Source: Nostoc sp. MG11 (GTDB taxonomy: Bacteria > Cyanobacteriota > Cyanobacteriia > Cyanobacteriales > Nostocaceae). From it: 44,462 nucleotides of DNA. The stretch is taken from positions 1 through 44,462 of the forward strand of contig NZ_JACXXN010000041.1 in NCBI RefSeq assembly GCF_014904695.1. Direction: 5' to 3'. Within the stretch, counting starts at the first letter, position 1; the number at the start of each line of letters is the position of its first letter. Positions 25,971-34,039 of this stretch are shown here, piece after piece. Both the position numbers and the translations under genes were made by a program. The notes below the pieces were generated by a model. It ran no database searches. It was not told the DNA's origin and saw only the letters and a program-made list of their open reading frames with translations.

Positions 25971-27482
25971 ATGGATTTTGGTGACTTACGGGAACTGAAA
26001 GTTTCAGACCCTTCTTTTTCATCCATCATCACAACAGTAGAAGAACTTCCAGGGCAAAGATTTTCAGAAACAATTACTTTTGAAGAAGCTTTGATAGCAG
26101 TGAATGATTTAGTGTTTGCCAAGCTGGCTAGACATCTATCTGAAGCTGAGATCATTGTCATGAAAGGAGCCTGGAATAATCGTGAGTTCGTAGAGATAGC
26201 AGAAAACTCACCTTACAGCGTTAATTACTTGCAGCGACGTTTAGCTCCTCAGTTGTGGGATTTGCTCTCCGAAATAATTGGAGATGGTCAACGAGTGGGA
26301 AAAAGGAAACTTCGGTTTTTTTTGGAACAAGTAGCTAAAAAGTATCCTGCTCAGTCTACTTCAAATGGAGAGCAAGTCCCTTTTGACACTGGCTTTATGC
26401 AGAACATTAAGGGTCAACCGCCTAATGTATCTACTTTTTATGGACGTACACAGGAACTGGCTCATTTAAAAGAATTAATAGTAAAGCAGCGCTGCATATC
26501 ACTAGTAGGTGTGGCAGGAATTGGAAAAAGTGCATTAGCGGCAAAACTATTAGCAGAACTTAGTATAGAATCTCAACCTAGATTTGATTGTTTAATTTGG
26601 AAATCAGTTAGTCATGCACCACGAGTTCAAGACTTAGTAGCAGATTTGATTGAGTTAATTGATCCCTTAGAGCCATCCTCAAATTTACCTGAATATACGC
26701 AAGCAATGATTTCGGTGTTGGTGAAGCAACTGCAATCACGTAGATATTTGCTCGTATTAGATGAGACTGACGCATTGTTTCAAAGAAATAAATTGGAGCA
26801 GAGGCTAGAGTACAAAATACTCTTTCGTCGATTAGTGGAGGAGCAACACCAAAGCTGCTTACTTCTAACCAATCGAATCTTCCCTGAAGAGTTCAGTACT
26901 TTAATAAAGGCTAAACGTCCAATTGAGTATCTTAGAATTGAAGGTTTAGATTCAGAAGCAGCAATGCAGCTTTTATTGGCTAAAGGACTAACGAATAAAG
27001 AGAAGTGTCAAAAATTAATCCATACCTATTGTGGCAATCCTTTGGAATTAGAGACAGTAGTGGAGAAAATTCACCACTACTTCGCTAGTAGTACTGAAAA
27101 ATTTTTCAAAAAGTATACGACGTTTATTAGCAGCGAGTTTCAAGCAATGCTTGACGAAATGTTTGGTGAAATATTGAGTGAAACTCAGAGGCAGATCATG
27201 ATTTATTTGGCAGAGAAAATAGCTTTCAATTTAAAACCAGTTAGTTTTGAACAACTATTAAGTGATATAAGTCAAAGGCAGAAAACACCTGTATCTACTT
27301 CAGAGGTAATTAAAGCATTGGAACAACTGGAAAGACAGTCATTAATTGAAAGTAGTAAAGACTTAGTTACCAAAGAAATTAGTTTTACTCTACAACCAGT
27401 GATTAAAAAATATATTACAACAGATCCGATGGGGCTAGTCCATACATCTGATACTTCATCAGAATTAGCGATCGCATCTTAA
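25971..27482 (+). CDS. Short NB-ARC STAND ATPase with N-terminal vMAP-type HTH
   Basis: The 503-aa product has an N-terminal helical domain (about 35-120): FEEALIAVNDLVFAKLARHL and IVMKGAWNNREFVEIAE. This resembles the HTH placed at the front of many cyanobacterial NB-ARC proteins. FYGRTQELAHLKELI opens the NB-ARC domain; Walker A is GVAGIGKS at 180-187 and Walker B LLVLDE at 260-265. A winged-helix part (about 390-490) follows, and then the protein ends. There is no WD40/TPR sensor and no obvious effector. STAND proteins are ligand-activated switches; here sensing or output may come from a partner. Confidence 0.85.
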   Translation: MDFGDLRELKVSDPSFSSIITTVEELPGQRFSETITFEEALIAVNDLVFAKLARHLSEAEIIVMKGAWNNREFVEIAENSPYSVNYLQRRLAPQLWDLLSEIIGDGQRVGKRKLRFFLEQVAKKYPAQSTSNGEQVPFDTGFMQNIKGQPPNVSTFYGRTQELAHLKELIVKQRCISLVGVAGIGKSALAAKLLAELSIESQPRFDCLIWKSVSHAPRVQDLVADLIELIDPLEPSSNLPEYTQAMISVLVKQLQSRRYLLVLDETDALFQRNKLEQRLEYKILFRRLVEEQHQSCLLLTNRIFPEEFSTLIKAKRPIEYLRIEGLDSEAAMQLLLAKGLTNKEKCQKLIHTYCGNPLELETVVEKIHHYFASSTEKFFKKYTTFISSEFQAMLDEMFGEILSETQRQIMIYLAEKIAFNLKPVSFEQLLSDISQRQKTPVSTSEVIKALEQLERQSLIESSKDLVTKEISFTLQPVIKKYITTDPMGLVHTSDTSSELAIAS

Positions 27483-27493
27483 CAGAGGTACTT

Positions 27494-27805
27494 ATGATTA
27501 CAGGCAAAATAGAAATCACAATTAAAATCAACGAACTACCACAATCCAAGACAGTAGAAAATGGTTGGCAACAATTTGACGTTGACTGTGACGGACGCAT
27601 CATAACAGCCACAGTTAAGCCAAAAATCTGGAAAAAACTGACCGATGCTGCTAGTGATTACCCGCAGTGGATAGCAGCTATTGCTGGTAAACTTGGTCAG
27701 CAGATAGAAAACGGGTTCGTGTTAGAGGAACCTAATATACAAGTTTTTGAACGCAAGACAAAAGCAGAGGCAACAGCTACGGCTGGTACGACTGGTGCTG
27801 CGTGA
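27494..27805 (+). CDS. Small partner protein of the STAND ATPase
   Basis: The 103-aa product starts 11 nt after the STAND gene behind an AGAGG site. Residues 1-48 alternate hydrophobics in a beta pattern (KIEITIKINELP, FDVDCDGRIITATV). A helix with KKLTDAASDYPQWIAAIAGKLG follows and the tail is alanine/threonine-rich. It looks like a common small cyanobacterial protein family. I recall such proteins sometimes being labelled FinO-like, but I see no ProQ/FinO signature, so I do not adopt it. Operon position suggests a role with the STAND protein. Confidence 0.65.
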   Translation: MITGKIEITIKINELPQSKTVENGWQQFDVDCDGRIITATVKPKIWKKLTDAASDYPQWIAAIAGKLGQQIENGFVLEEPNIQVFERKTKAEATATAGTTGAA

Positions 27806-27981
27806 GAAAAAGCGATTACCCAACTAGGGTAAGCTGAAACAAACACTGGTAAATATGGAGGAGTCAAACACAAAAAACCAGAATTTCGCTAGATACGGAA
27901 AGACCACAAGTTATGTAAGATCAAGCTGATAGTTGCGTAAAGGAGATGGAGGTGAAGAATTTACAACAATACCCGCATTTA

Positions 27982-28019
27982 ACGCACAAAGCGCCACTAA
28001 GGAGTTGCGCTTTGTGCGT
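27982..28019. promoter_or_regulatory. 13-bp perfect stem-loop upstream of the rep operon
   Basis: ACGCACAAAGCGC (27982-27994) pairs perfectly with GCGCTTTGTGCGT (28007-28019) around a 12-nt loop that contains AAGGAG. Only a weak T stretch follows (CTTTAAATTT), so it may terminate the STAND operon or be part of a replication control region. Confidence 0.6.
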
Positions 28020-28035
28020 GCTTTAAATTTCATAT

Positions 28036-28047
28036 CGCTCTAGAGCG
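28036..28047. promoter_or_regulatory. 12-nt perfect palindrome
   Basis: CGCTCTAGAGCG is a perfect palindrome between two larger inverted repeats and about 280 nt before the rep operon. It could be a protein-binding site; no further evidence. Confidence 0.4.
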
Positions 28048-28138
28048 GGGTTGATCTCAAAGGAACAAAATAAGTGGCCGTTCGAGTTTGGCGACAAAGA
28101 CGACTACTAAAATTGTCCGAGAGTTTTTACCGCGCTGC

Positions 28139-28159
28139 CAACTCCTATTATAGGAGTTG
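28139..28159. promoter_or_regulatory. 21-nt near-perfect palindrome
   Basis: CAACTCCTAT and ATAGGAGTTG flank a single T. A single-base centre does not suit an RNA hairpin and suits a dimeric DNA-binding protein. It lies 166 nt upstream of the first gene of the rep operon. A 61-aa frame across this region (28074-28259) has no good start and is not supported. Confidence 0.5.
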
Positions 28160-28324
28160 CCGCCTGGAAAGTCCATTCCTTGCGGTATGTTTTGGCTATC
28201 GAAATTCATGTATTTTGTGTAAAGTTAAGTTTGATGAAGAAAAAACCCGAATTTTGTAGCAAAAAGCAGTAGCAGCGCAAATAACCCCCTCTAGCTTGTA
28301 CACCAAGTTTTAGAGGTGAATAAC

Positions 28325-28855
28325 GTGATAAATGGCAAATGCCCAGCAAAAATCGGGGTTAAGCTGTCGGGGGTAGTCTCGGTTTCGCGCACCCCACACC
28401 TTAATTTCGACGCGCTACAGAAGTGGATTATTAGCTCTTTCAAGGAAACTCGCTTTAAAAATGTCTTGCAAAGAGCGAGAGTACTACCGCAGACAAGCTG
28501 GTTCTGGCATCACTTGAACCACACGCAGCTGTCGGAGGCGGCGATCGCAATCATTGCTAGTAATACGAATGATTACAAACAAATCTTAATAAAACAGAAT
28601 CAGTTAGCCCAGGCGGTACAAGAGTTAGCTCCTCAATCGGAGCTATTATTGCTGATTTCTAGTGACCAAAACTTTGTGTTTGGTACAGTGTTGTCAACTC
28701 TTGAGAGTTTCAGCACCCATATTCTCTTTAGACAGAAGAAGGAACAAAACTCTTTAGGCTGGGGAATTAAAGAAGCGGCCAATAGTAACTCTCTTGAAGA
28801 ATTGGCAATTACCAACAATTATAGGCGCTCCCTAACGGGCGGGGGCATCAGATGA
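28325..28855 (+). CDS. First gene of the rep operon, hypothetical
   Basis: I choose the GTG at 28325 (176 aa) because AGAGGTG ends 7 nt before it; a GTG at 28316 lies within that site. The product is soluble with tryptophans in an early helical part (FWHHLNHTQL) and a strand-rich second half. I do not recognise a family. The stop overlaps the start of the replication gene by 4 nt (ATGA), so it is likely produced with it and may help load or control it. Confidence 0.6.
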   Translation: MINGKCPAKIGVKLSGVVSVSRTPHLNFDALQKWIISSFKETRFKNVLQRARVLPQTSWFWHHLNHTQLSEAAIAIIASNTNDYKQILIKQNQLAQAVQELAPQSELLLLISSDQNFVFGTVLSTLESFSTHILFRQKKEQNSLGWGIKEAANSNSLEELAITNNYRRSLTGGGIR

Positions 28856-31800
28856 AAGCAGCGACAACTGAATATCCAAACAATCTCACGGCTGCCGAAT
28901 ACCATGAGCTAGCTGTTGGTAGTGCAATTCATCCGGCGCTGATCGAGAGCAACTTCTTCCACATTGAGGGAGAAGCGGTTTATGATTTCCTGTTCATCTC
29001 CCCCCTGCTCCCCCGAAAAAATGCAGGTCGAGTCACGGACGCATACTTGAAACTGTACCAGCATTTGCTGTTGGGAGGGACATGGATTCAATCCCTCGAC
29101 CCGTTCAAAAATTGGCAACCAATGGAGTGGGGACGGATTAAGCCGAACTTCCCCCGCATTGATTGGCAGAAAGGTAAGCCTGTTAAATACGAGTCCCCTC
29201 CTAAAGTAGCCAACCGTGTCACATATTTTGATGTCAATAACCCCGTCTGGGATTTGGTCGCAAAACGGTATTGCATTAAACGATATCATTCACTTTTAGC
29301 GTTGCGCCTGCTGGATCGACTCAATCCGCTGATCTTCTGGGAGTGGGTCATCGCTCAAAGAGAAATCCCGATAATACTTTGCGAAGGTGAGAAGAAAGCC
29401 GCTTGCTTACTCAGTCTAGGGTTTGTGGCGATCGCACTTCCTGGGATTTGGAACGGGCGAGTTGGTAAGCTGGATTTTGATGAACGGTTGCATCCTGACT
29501 TAGTACCATTGGCTCAGGCGGGACGCAAGTTCATTATATTATTTGACTACGAAACTTCTTCCAATACCCGTTGGTCGGTGTTTCAAGCCACTGTTCGCAC
29601 TGGTAGAGCAATCGAGTCAGCTGGTGGGGAATGCGAAGTGGCATTACTGCCAGGGCCAGAGAAAGGCGTTGATGATTTTGTGGTAGCGCGAAATAAAGAT
29701 GCCAATGCCCTGCTGACGGAGATCGTTGATGATGCCAAATCACTTAAAGATTATCAGCGTTCGTATCGAGCCAAAAAATGGGGACTTAGCAAGTACAAAC
29801 CCGATGTTTGCGTTAACGTCAAATATCTCTCCCAAGCGCTATCCCTTCCTGACCTAGAGGAAAAATGCTCTAATGTGCCTGAACTTTATGAGATTGCACA
29901 AGAAAAATTGTTTACACCTTCTGTTAGCCCTACGGGCTGGAAAAAGGGTCAAGGGTCAAGGAGAGCAGGGGAGGCAAGGGAGGCAAAAGAGGAAAGAGAA
30001 TTATTGTTCAGCAATTCTTCTCCCCCTGCTCCCCCTGCTCCCCCTGCTAAGAGAGCATTCTGCTTTCCTAAATCAGGACTTGTGGTTTTGTGGAGTGACA
30101 TGGGTACTGGTAAAACTGAACTAATGCGCTGGTGGCGTGACCAAAACCCAAATGCCAGATTTCTTAACAATGGGCATCGCGTTAATCTGCTGAAAAATCT
30201 TGCCGAACGCTTGGGGACTGCCATGTATTCAGAACTGGGTTACGTGGGGTTAGCCAAAGCCACAGCTCTGAGCATTACTATTGATAGCTTGCACAAACTA
30301 AATACCCAAGCTTTAAACTACGGCTGCATATTTATTGATGAGGCTTGCCAGTATCTCACGCACCTACTACACAGTAATACTTGCAAATCACATCGGGCAG
30401 CAATCTTGGAAGTGCTGGAATATATAGTATACAATGCGCCACTGGTGGTCATCGCTGATGCACACATGGATGATTTGACAGTGGATTTCTTTCGGGCTAT
30501 GCGACCAAAAGACGAAATTCCGTACATCGTCAAAAACGAGTGGCGCAATGGCTCACGCACAATTTACTGGTACGAGGGAGATAACTCTTCGGCACTGGTT
30601 GCCCAAATCTCGGCGGCGCTCATGGCAGGACAGAAAATCATGGTGGTTTCTGACTCCAAGCGTTTCATCAAGAAACTTGAAAAATCGCTCTCCTTCAAGT
30701 ACGAAGAATCTGAGGAAAAGGGTGTAAGGGGGTATGGGTGTAAGGGTGTAAGGGAGGAAAATTCTCTTTGCGATAAAACTTCAGCACCAGACTCCAAATC
30801 ACTTACACCCCTACACCCCCACACCCCTACACCCACAAAATGGCGAATTTGGTCTGTGCATTCCGATAATTCTGGCAGTGAGGAGAATATCGCTTTCATC
30901 AAAGATATTACCAACGCCGTTAAAAACTTGGATGCCTTGCTGACTTCCCCCAGCCTGGGAACTGGTGTAGATATCTCCCAATATCATTTTGATTTGGTGT
31001 TTGGTGTTTTTCACGGCGTTTCCCAAACTGCAACCGAATGCGCTCAACAGCTCTACCGTTATCGCCCCAAAGTCCCGTTTCACGTTTGGGTGGCCCCCAA
31101 GCCACCGTTCGGTTACAAAGATACCAACGCCACGAAAATCAAACAGCGATTGCTCCAAACCAACGAGATGACTGCTTTTCTGTTGCGAATTGACCGCAAA
31201 ACAGGAGCACGGGGAGCAGAGAAAGATTGGGCGCTAGAGGCTTACTGTCAAATTCAAGCTAACCGTAACTATTCTCTCAATAATCTGCGGGATGACCTGC
31301 GATCGCTCCTTACAGAGATGGGCAATACATTTATATGTGTGGGCAGTGATGATGATCATGAATCCCTAGAATCTCTAAAAGTTGCAGCATCGGCTTTGGA
31401 CATTGCCCATTATTCAGCTGTTGCCAAGGCTAACAATATTACTTTGAGTGAATACCGCGCCCGTCAGAGCAAAGATTACCTGACACCCCAGGAGGTTTTT
31501 GAATGTGAAAAGTTTCGCATATCTGATTCTTATGGCATGGAAGTTACACCGTCACTGGTTGAATTAGATGACGGCGGTCGGTTAATTAGAGCGATCGCTT
31601 CTCTGGAAGCCATATTATCCGAACCTGATGAATCAATTGTTGATCCCAAGACTGGGCAGCAATACCCCGCACCACCAACAATTGTCACCCAAAAAGACCG
31701 CAGCCAACGGGATAATTTACCTTTTAGCTTCGACTGGGGCAATTATTCAGCTAAGTGGTTGGCACGGTTCAACTTGGGTTTGCATCACCTTCTCAAGCGA

Positions 31801-32460
31801 TTGGTAGCAGGCGAGGAAGTTAACGCTAGTGACAGTGACTTACTAAATATGAAGGCGATCGCTGTTGATTGTGCTGCTCACATTAAAGCAATTCTTGGGT
31901 TTACTATCCCAAGTGAGTGTGAACCGATATGGTTACTGGCCACAATGCTTGAGCAGCTGGGACTCAAGTTAGCTTGCCGCAAGCAGGGGCCACGCAGTCA
32001 ACAAGTGAAAATTTATTCACTTGCTGTGGAAGAATTGGAATTTGCTCGTACAGTAATAGCTCATCGCCAAAACAAACGGGAGCAAAAAGCCCAAATGAGC
32101 AATTCGCAATTTCTTGAAGTTAATTGTAAATTGCGAATTGCGAACTGCGAATTGGTATCCACCCCCCCCCATAATGCTATAGGGAACCCCCTATCGGGGG
32201 GGGTGGATACTACCGATTTGGAGCCACTCCCAAGCGAGCGTACACCCATTCATATCTGTGCCCAAATGCTCAGAGATAGCATCAGGCATGGGGTGGACGC
32301 GATTAAAGGCATACTTCAGCGATGGTGTTCCGATTTGCGCTGGCAGGCGGTGCTGGAATTGGAGGCTCTAGCGGCGAATGAAGTGCGGCAAGTGGAGCAG
32401 GTAGTACCGGATTTTTACGCCTTACTAACAGAAGAGGCGTTGCCGATGGAGGGTTCATAA
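28852..32460 (+). CDS. CyRepA1-type plasmid replication protein (Toprim + helicase)
   Basis: The 1202-aa product has an N-terminal DUF3854/Toprim-like domain with CEGEKKA (E178, E180) and LFDYE (D232), expected for priming. A helicase-like ATPase follows, with Walker A MGTGKT at 417-422, Walker B IFIDEA (D496, E497) and a later TSPSLGTGVDIS and QQLYRYRP motif pair like superfamily 2 helicases. This combination is the CyRepA1 pattern of cyanobacterial plasmids. Three segments, at about residues 360-400, 623-661 and 1083-1120, are low-complexity and repeat-derived, which is unusual. It overlaps the preceding gene and is 2 nt from the next. Very probably the replication initiator. Confidence 0.85.
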   Translation: MKAATTEYPNNLTAAEYHELAVGSAIHPALIESNFFHIEGEAVYDFLFISPLLPRKNAGRVTDAYLKLYQHLLLGGTWIQSLDPFKNWQPMEWGRIKPNFPRIDWQKGKPVKYESPPKVANRVTYFDVNNPVWDLVAKRYCIKRYHSLLALRLLDRLNPLIFWEWVIAQREIPIILCEGEKKAACLLSLGFVAIALPGIWNGRVGKLDFDERLHPDLVPLAQAGRKFIILFDYETSSNTRWSVFQATVRTGRAIESAGGECEVALLPGPEKGVDDFVVARNKDANALLTEIVDDAKSLKDYQRSYRAKKWGLSKYKPDVCVNVKYLSQALSLPDLEEKCSNVPELYEIAQEKLFTPSVSPTGWKKGQGSRRAGEAREAKEERELLFSNSSPPAPPAPPAKRAFCFPKSGLVVLWSDMGTGKTELMRWWRDQNPNARFLNNGHRVNLLKNLAERLGTAMYSELGYVGLAKATALSITIDSLHKLNTQALNYGCIFIDEACQYLTHLLHSNTCKSHRAAILEVLEYIVYNAPLVVIADAHMDDLTVDFFRAMRPKDEIPYIVKNEWRNGSRTIYWYEGDNSSALVAQISAALMAGQKIMVVSDSKRFIKKLEKSLSFKYEESEEKGVRGYGCKGVREENSLCDKTSAPDSKSLTPLHPHTPTPTKWRIWSVHSDNSGSEENIAFIKDITNAVKNLDALLTSPSLGTGVDISQYHFDLVFGVFHGVSQTATECAQQLYRYRPKVPFHVWVAPKPPFGYKDTNATKIKQRLLQTNEMTAFLLRIDRKTGARGAEKDWALEAYCQIQANRNYSLNNLRDDLRSLLTEMGNTFICVGSDDDHESLESLKVAASALDIAHYSAVAKANNITLSEYRARQSKDYLTPQEVFECEKFRISDSYGMEVTPSLVELDDGGRLIRAIASLEAILSEPDESIVDPKTGQQYPAPPTIVTQKDRSQRDNLPFSFDWGNYSAKWLARFNLGLHHLLKRLVAGEEVNASDSDLLNMKAIAVDCAAHIKAILGFTIPSECEPIWLLATMLEQLGLKLACRKQGPRSQQVKIYSLAVEELEFARTVIAHRQNKREQKAQMSNSQFLEVNCKLRIANCELVSTPPHNAIGNPLSGGVDTTDLEPLPSERTPIHICAQMLRDSIRHGVDAIKGILQRWCSDLRWQAVLELEALAANEVRQVEQVVPDFYALLTEEALPMEGS
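29930..30052 (+). repeat. In-frame repeat insertion 1 in the replication gene
   Basis: The stretch holds a small inverted repeat (AGCCCTACGGGCT), GGTCAAGGGTCAAGG, AGCAGGGG/GGAGGC runs, and then CTCCCCCTGCT repeated in tandem. The two halves are partly complementary. Such purine/pyrimidine repeats usually sit between genes in these genomes. Here they encode a Gly/Arg/Glu and Pro/Ala linker without breaking the frame. Confidence 0.6.
30719..30836 (+). repeat. In-frame repeat insertion 2 in the replication gene
   Basis: GGTGTAAGGG units on the left and CCCTACACCC/CTTACACCCC units on the right form an imperfect inverted repeat around a short middle. It encodes a Gly/Arg-rich, then Pro/Thr/His-rich peptide inside the helicase part, in frame. 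Confidence 0.65.
32098..32210 (+). repeat. In-frame repeat insertion 3 in the replication gene
   Basis: It begins with AATTCGCAATT/AATTGCGAATT repeats, the same family as at 35.9-36.0 and 40.9-41.2 kb. A hairpin follows whose arms are ATCCA plus nine C and eight G plus TGGAT (32157-32208). The frame stays open through both. The homopolymer runs are prone to slippage. Confidence 0.7.
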
Positions 32461-32462
32461 CT

Positions 32463-33899
32463 ATGCTGATATTAAATAGAGAAGAACCAACAACAGCACT
32501 CGACTACGATCTGATCAACAGCAGCATCAAACAAACCTTCACTATCATAGACCGATTCGAGTCCCAGGCAGTAGATGAAATTCTCGTGATGCGAGATCAA
32601 CAGGTATTTAAGGACGCTGGGTATAACAGCTTTGAAGAATATTGCCAAGCAGAATTATCTGCCTGGGGTGGCTATCGGCGGATCAATCAGCTGCTAGGAG
32701 CGCATAAGGTTATTGAAGCAGCTGGTGAATTTGGCGAACACATCAAAAATGAGCGGCAAGCCCGTCCGTTAGTTCGGCTAGCCAAAGAGCCAGAAAAACT
32801 AAAATCTGCTGTAGAGTTGGCTTTGTCAGAGAACCCCTCCCCAAGTGAATCAGATTTTGCAGCTGCGGCGAAGATTATCCTTCCCAAACGCCCACGCAAA
32901 AAGGCATCAGTAGAGGAACCATTGGTTCCTTATGGTGACGCAAATGCGTCATTGACGAGTGAGCGCAAATATCCAAAAGAATATGCAGATGCGATCACGG
33001 CGCTCAAAGAACAACACAGGCAAGAGATGGAGCGCCTAGAGCAAGAATTGAGAATTGGCTTGCAAGCAGAGGCAAGGGACAGAGTAGAAAAACAACTAAC
33101 AGAACAACTCTCATCATCTCAAAAACTGTACCAAGAGCAGAAAGAAGAGATTATTCAGTTACGGCAGCACATTCAAGAAATTGAAGCGCTAAAGCAACTG
33201 GAAGTGGAGAATCAGCGATTACTTTCTCGCATTAAAGAGTTGGAACACGCAGTTGAACAACGTCCTACCCAACAGTGGGACAATACGATGACGACCCAGG
33301 CGACCAAAGTACTGAATAAGCAGGTCAAACTTGCGCTGGAGAAAACTATTGATCTGCGATCGCTTGCAGTTGAGCCGCCACTCGACAATGCCCAAGAATG
33401 TCTGCGGCTCATGGGTATGGCACTGAAGCAGATCGCCAGCGCTATGAATAATACCCAAGCGATGGAAGCTGCGGCGATAATCTTGGGCAGTAGTCCCACA
33501 CCATCCGCGATCGCCCTTCGAGCGGAGCAATTGCAGCTGCTGCCCCAGGCGATTAGTGAGATTAGAACAGTGCTGTCAAAACCTGGATGCAGATGGCAGG
33601 ACTATTGGGCAGTCGCAGAGAAATATCAGTCGATTGAAAAAGACTACCTCGCTGAACTTACCAAGTCGGAAACAGAGTTAATTACTGCACTTCAGAACGC
33701 ATCTAGTAAACCGGACACCATTGGCGTTGGTTCTATTGTTGCCCATGCTGATCCTTACCGGACTTTGTATATGGAGAGGGGTGAAGTCGTGGAGGATTTA
33801 GGAGATAAAGTGATAGTTGCTTGGGATAGTTGGCGCAATGAGTCGAAGAAAACGGACAGATATTTCAAGTCCGAGCTGCGATTTTGGCTCCTTGAGTAA
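32463..33899 (+). CDS. Coiled-coil plasmid protein downstream of rep
   Basis: The 478-aa product begins 2 nt after the rep stop. Residues 1-90 contain VFKDAGYNSFEEYCQAELSA, a helical N-domain common in plasmid and phage proteins. A long coiled coil (about 175-265) of Glu/Gln/Leu heptads follows, then a helical region. The C-terminal 60 residues look like an SH3/KOW-type barrel (GVGSIVAHADPYRTLYMERG). It may be a partition or replication accessory protein, but no ParB signature is visible. Confidence 0.7.
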   Translation: MLILNREEPTTALDYDLINSSIKQTFTIIDRFESQAVDEILVMRDQQVFKDAGYNSFEEYCQAELSAWGGYRRINQLLGAHKVIEAAGEFGEHIKNERQARPLVRLAKEPEKLKSAVELALSENPSPSESDFAAAAKIILPKRPRKKASVEEPLVPYGDANASLTSERKYPKEYADAITALKEQHRQEMERLEQELRIGLQAEARDRVEKQLTEQLSSSQKLYQEQKEEIIQLRQHIQEIEALKQLEVENQRLLSRIKELEHAVEQRPTQQWDNTMTTQATKVLNKQVKLALEKTIDLRSLAVEPPLDNAQECLRLMGMALKQIASAMNNTQAMEAAAIILGSSPTPSAIALRAEQLQLLPQAISEIRTVLSKPGCRWQDYWAVAEKYQSIEKDYLAELTKSETELITALQNASSKPDTIGVGSIVAHADPYRTLYMERGEVVEDLGDKVIVAWDSWRNESKKTDRYFKSELRFWLLE

Positions 33900-34039
33900 C
33901 AAAGAGTCACTTTTAAGTCAGTCTGTTGACCTGTAGCGCTCTGCGACAACTCGGTGGCTCTAGGTGCTTTTTGCCCGAAAACCGAAAACTGTCCCCACAG
34001 TCGGGTTTAATGAAGGTGGATTCAACATAAGAGTAAGCT

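Noticed and set aside
27494-27805. FinO/ProQ RNA chaperone
   Set aside because: The expected ProQ/FinO motif pattern is absent; only a vague memory of the label supports it.
28074-28259. 61-aa frame upstream of the rep operon
   Set aside because: GTG start without ribosome site, and it spans a 21-nt palindrome; more likely non-coding control sequence.
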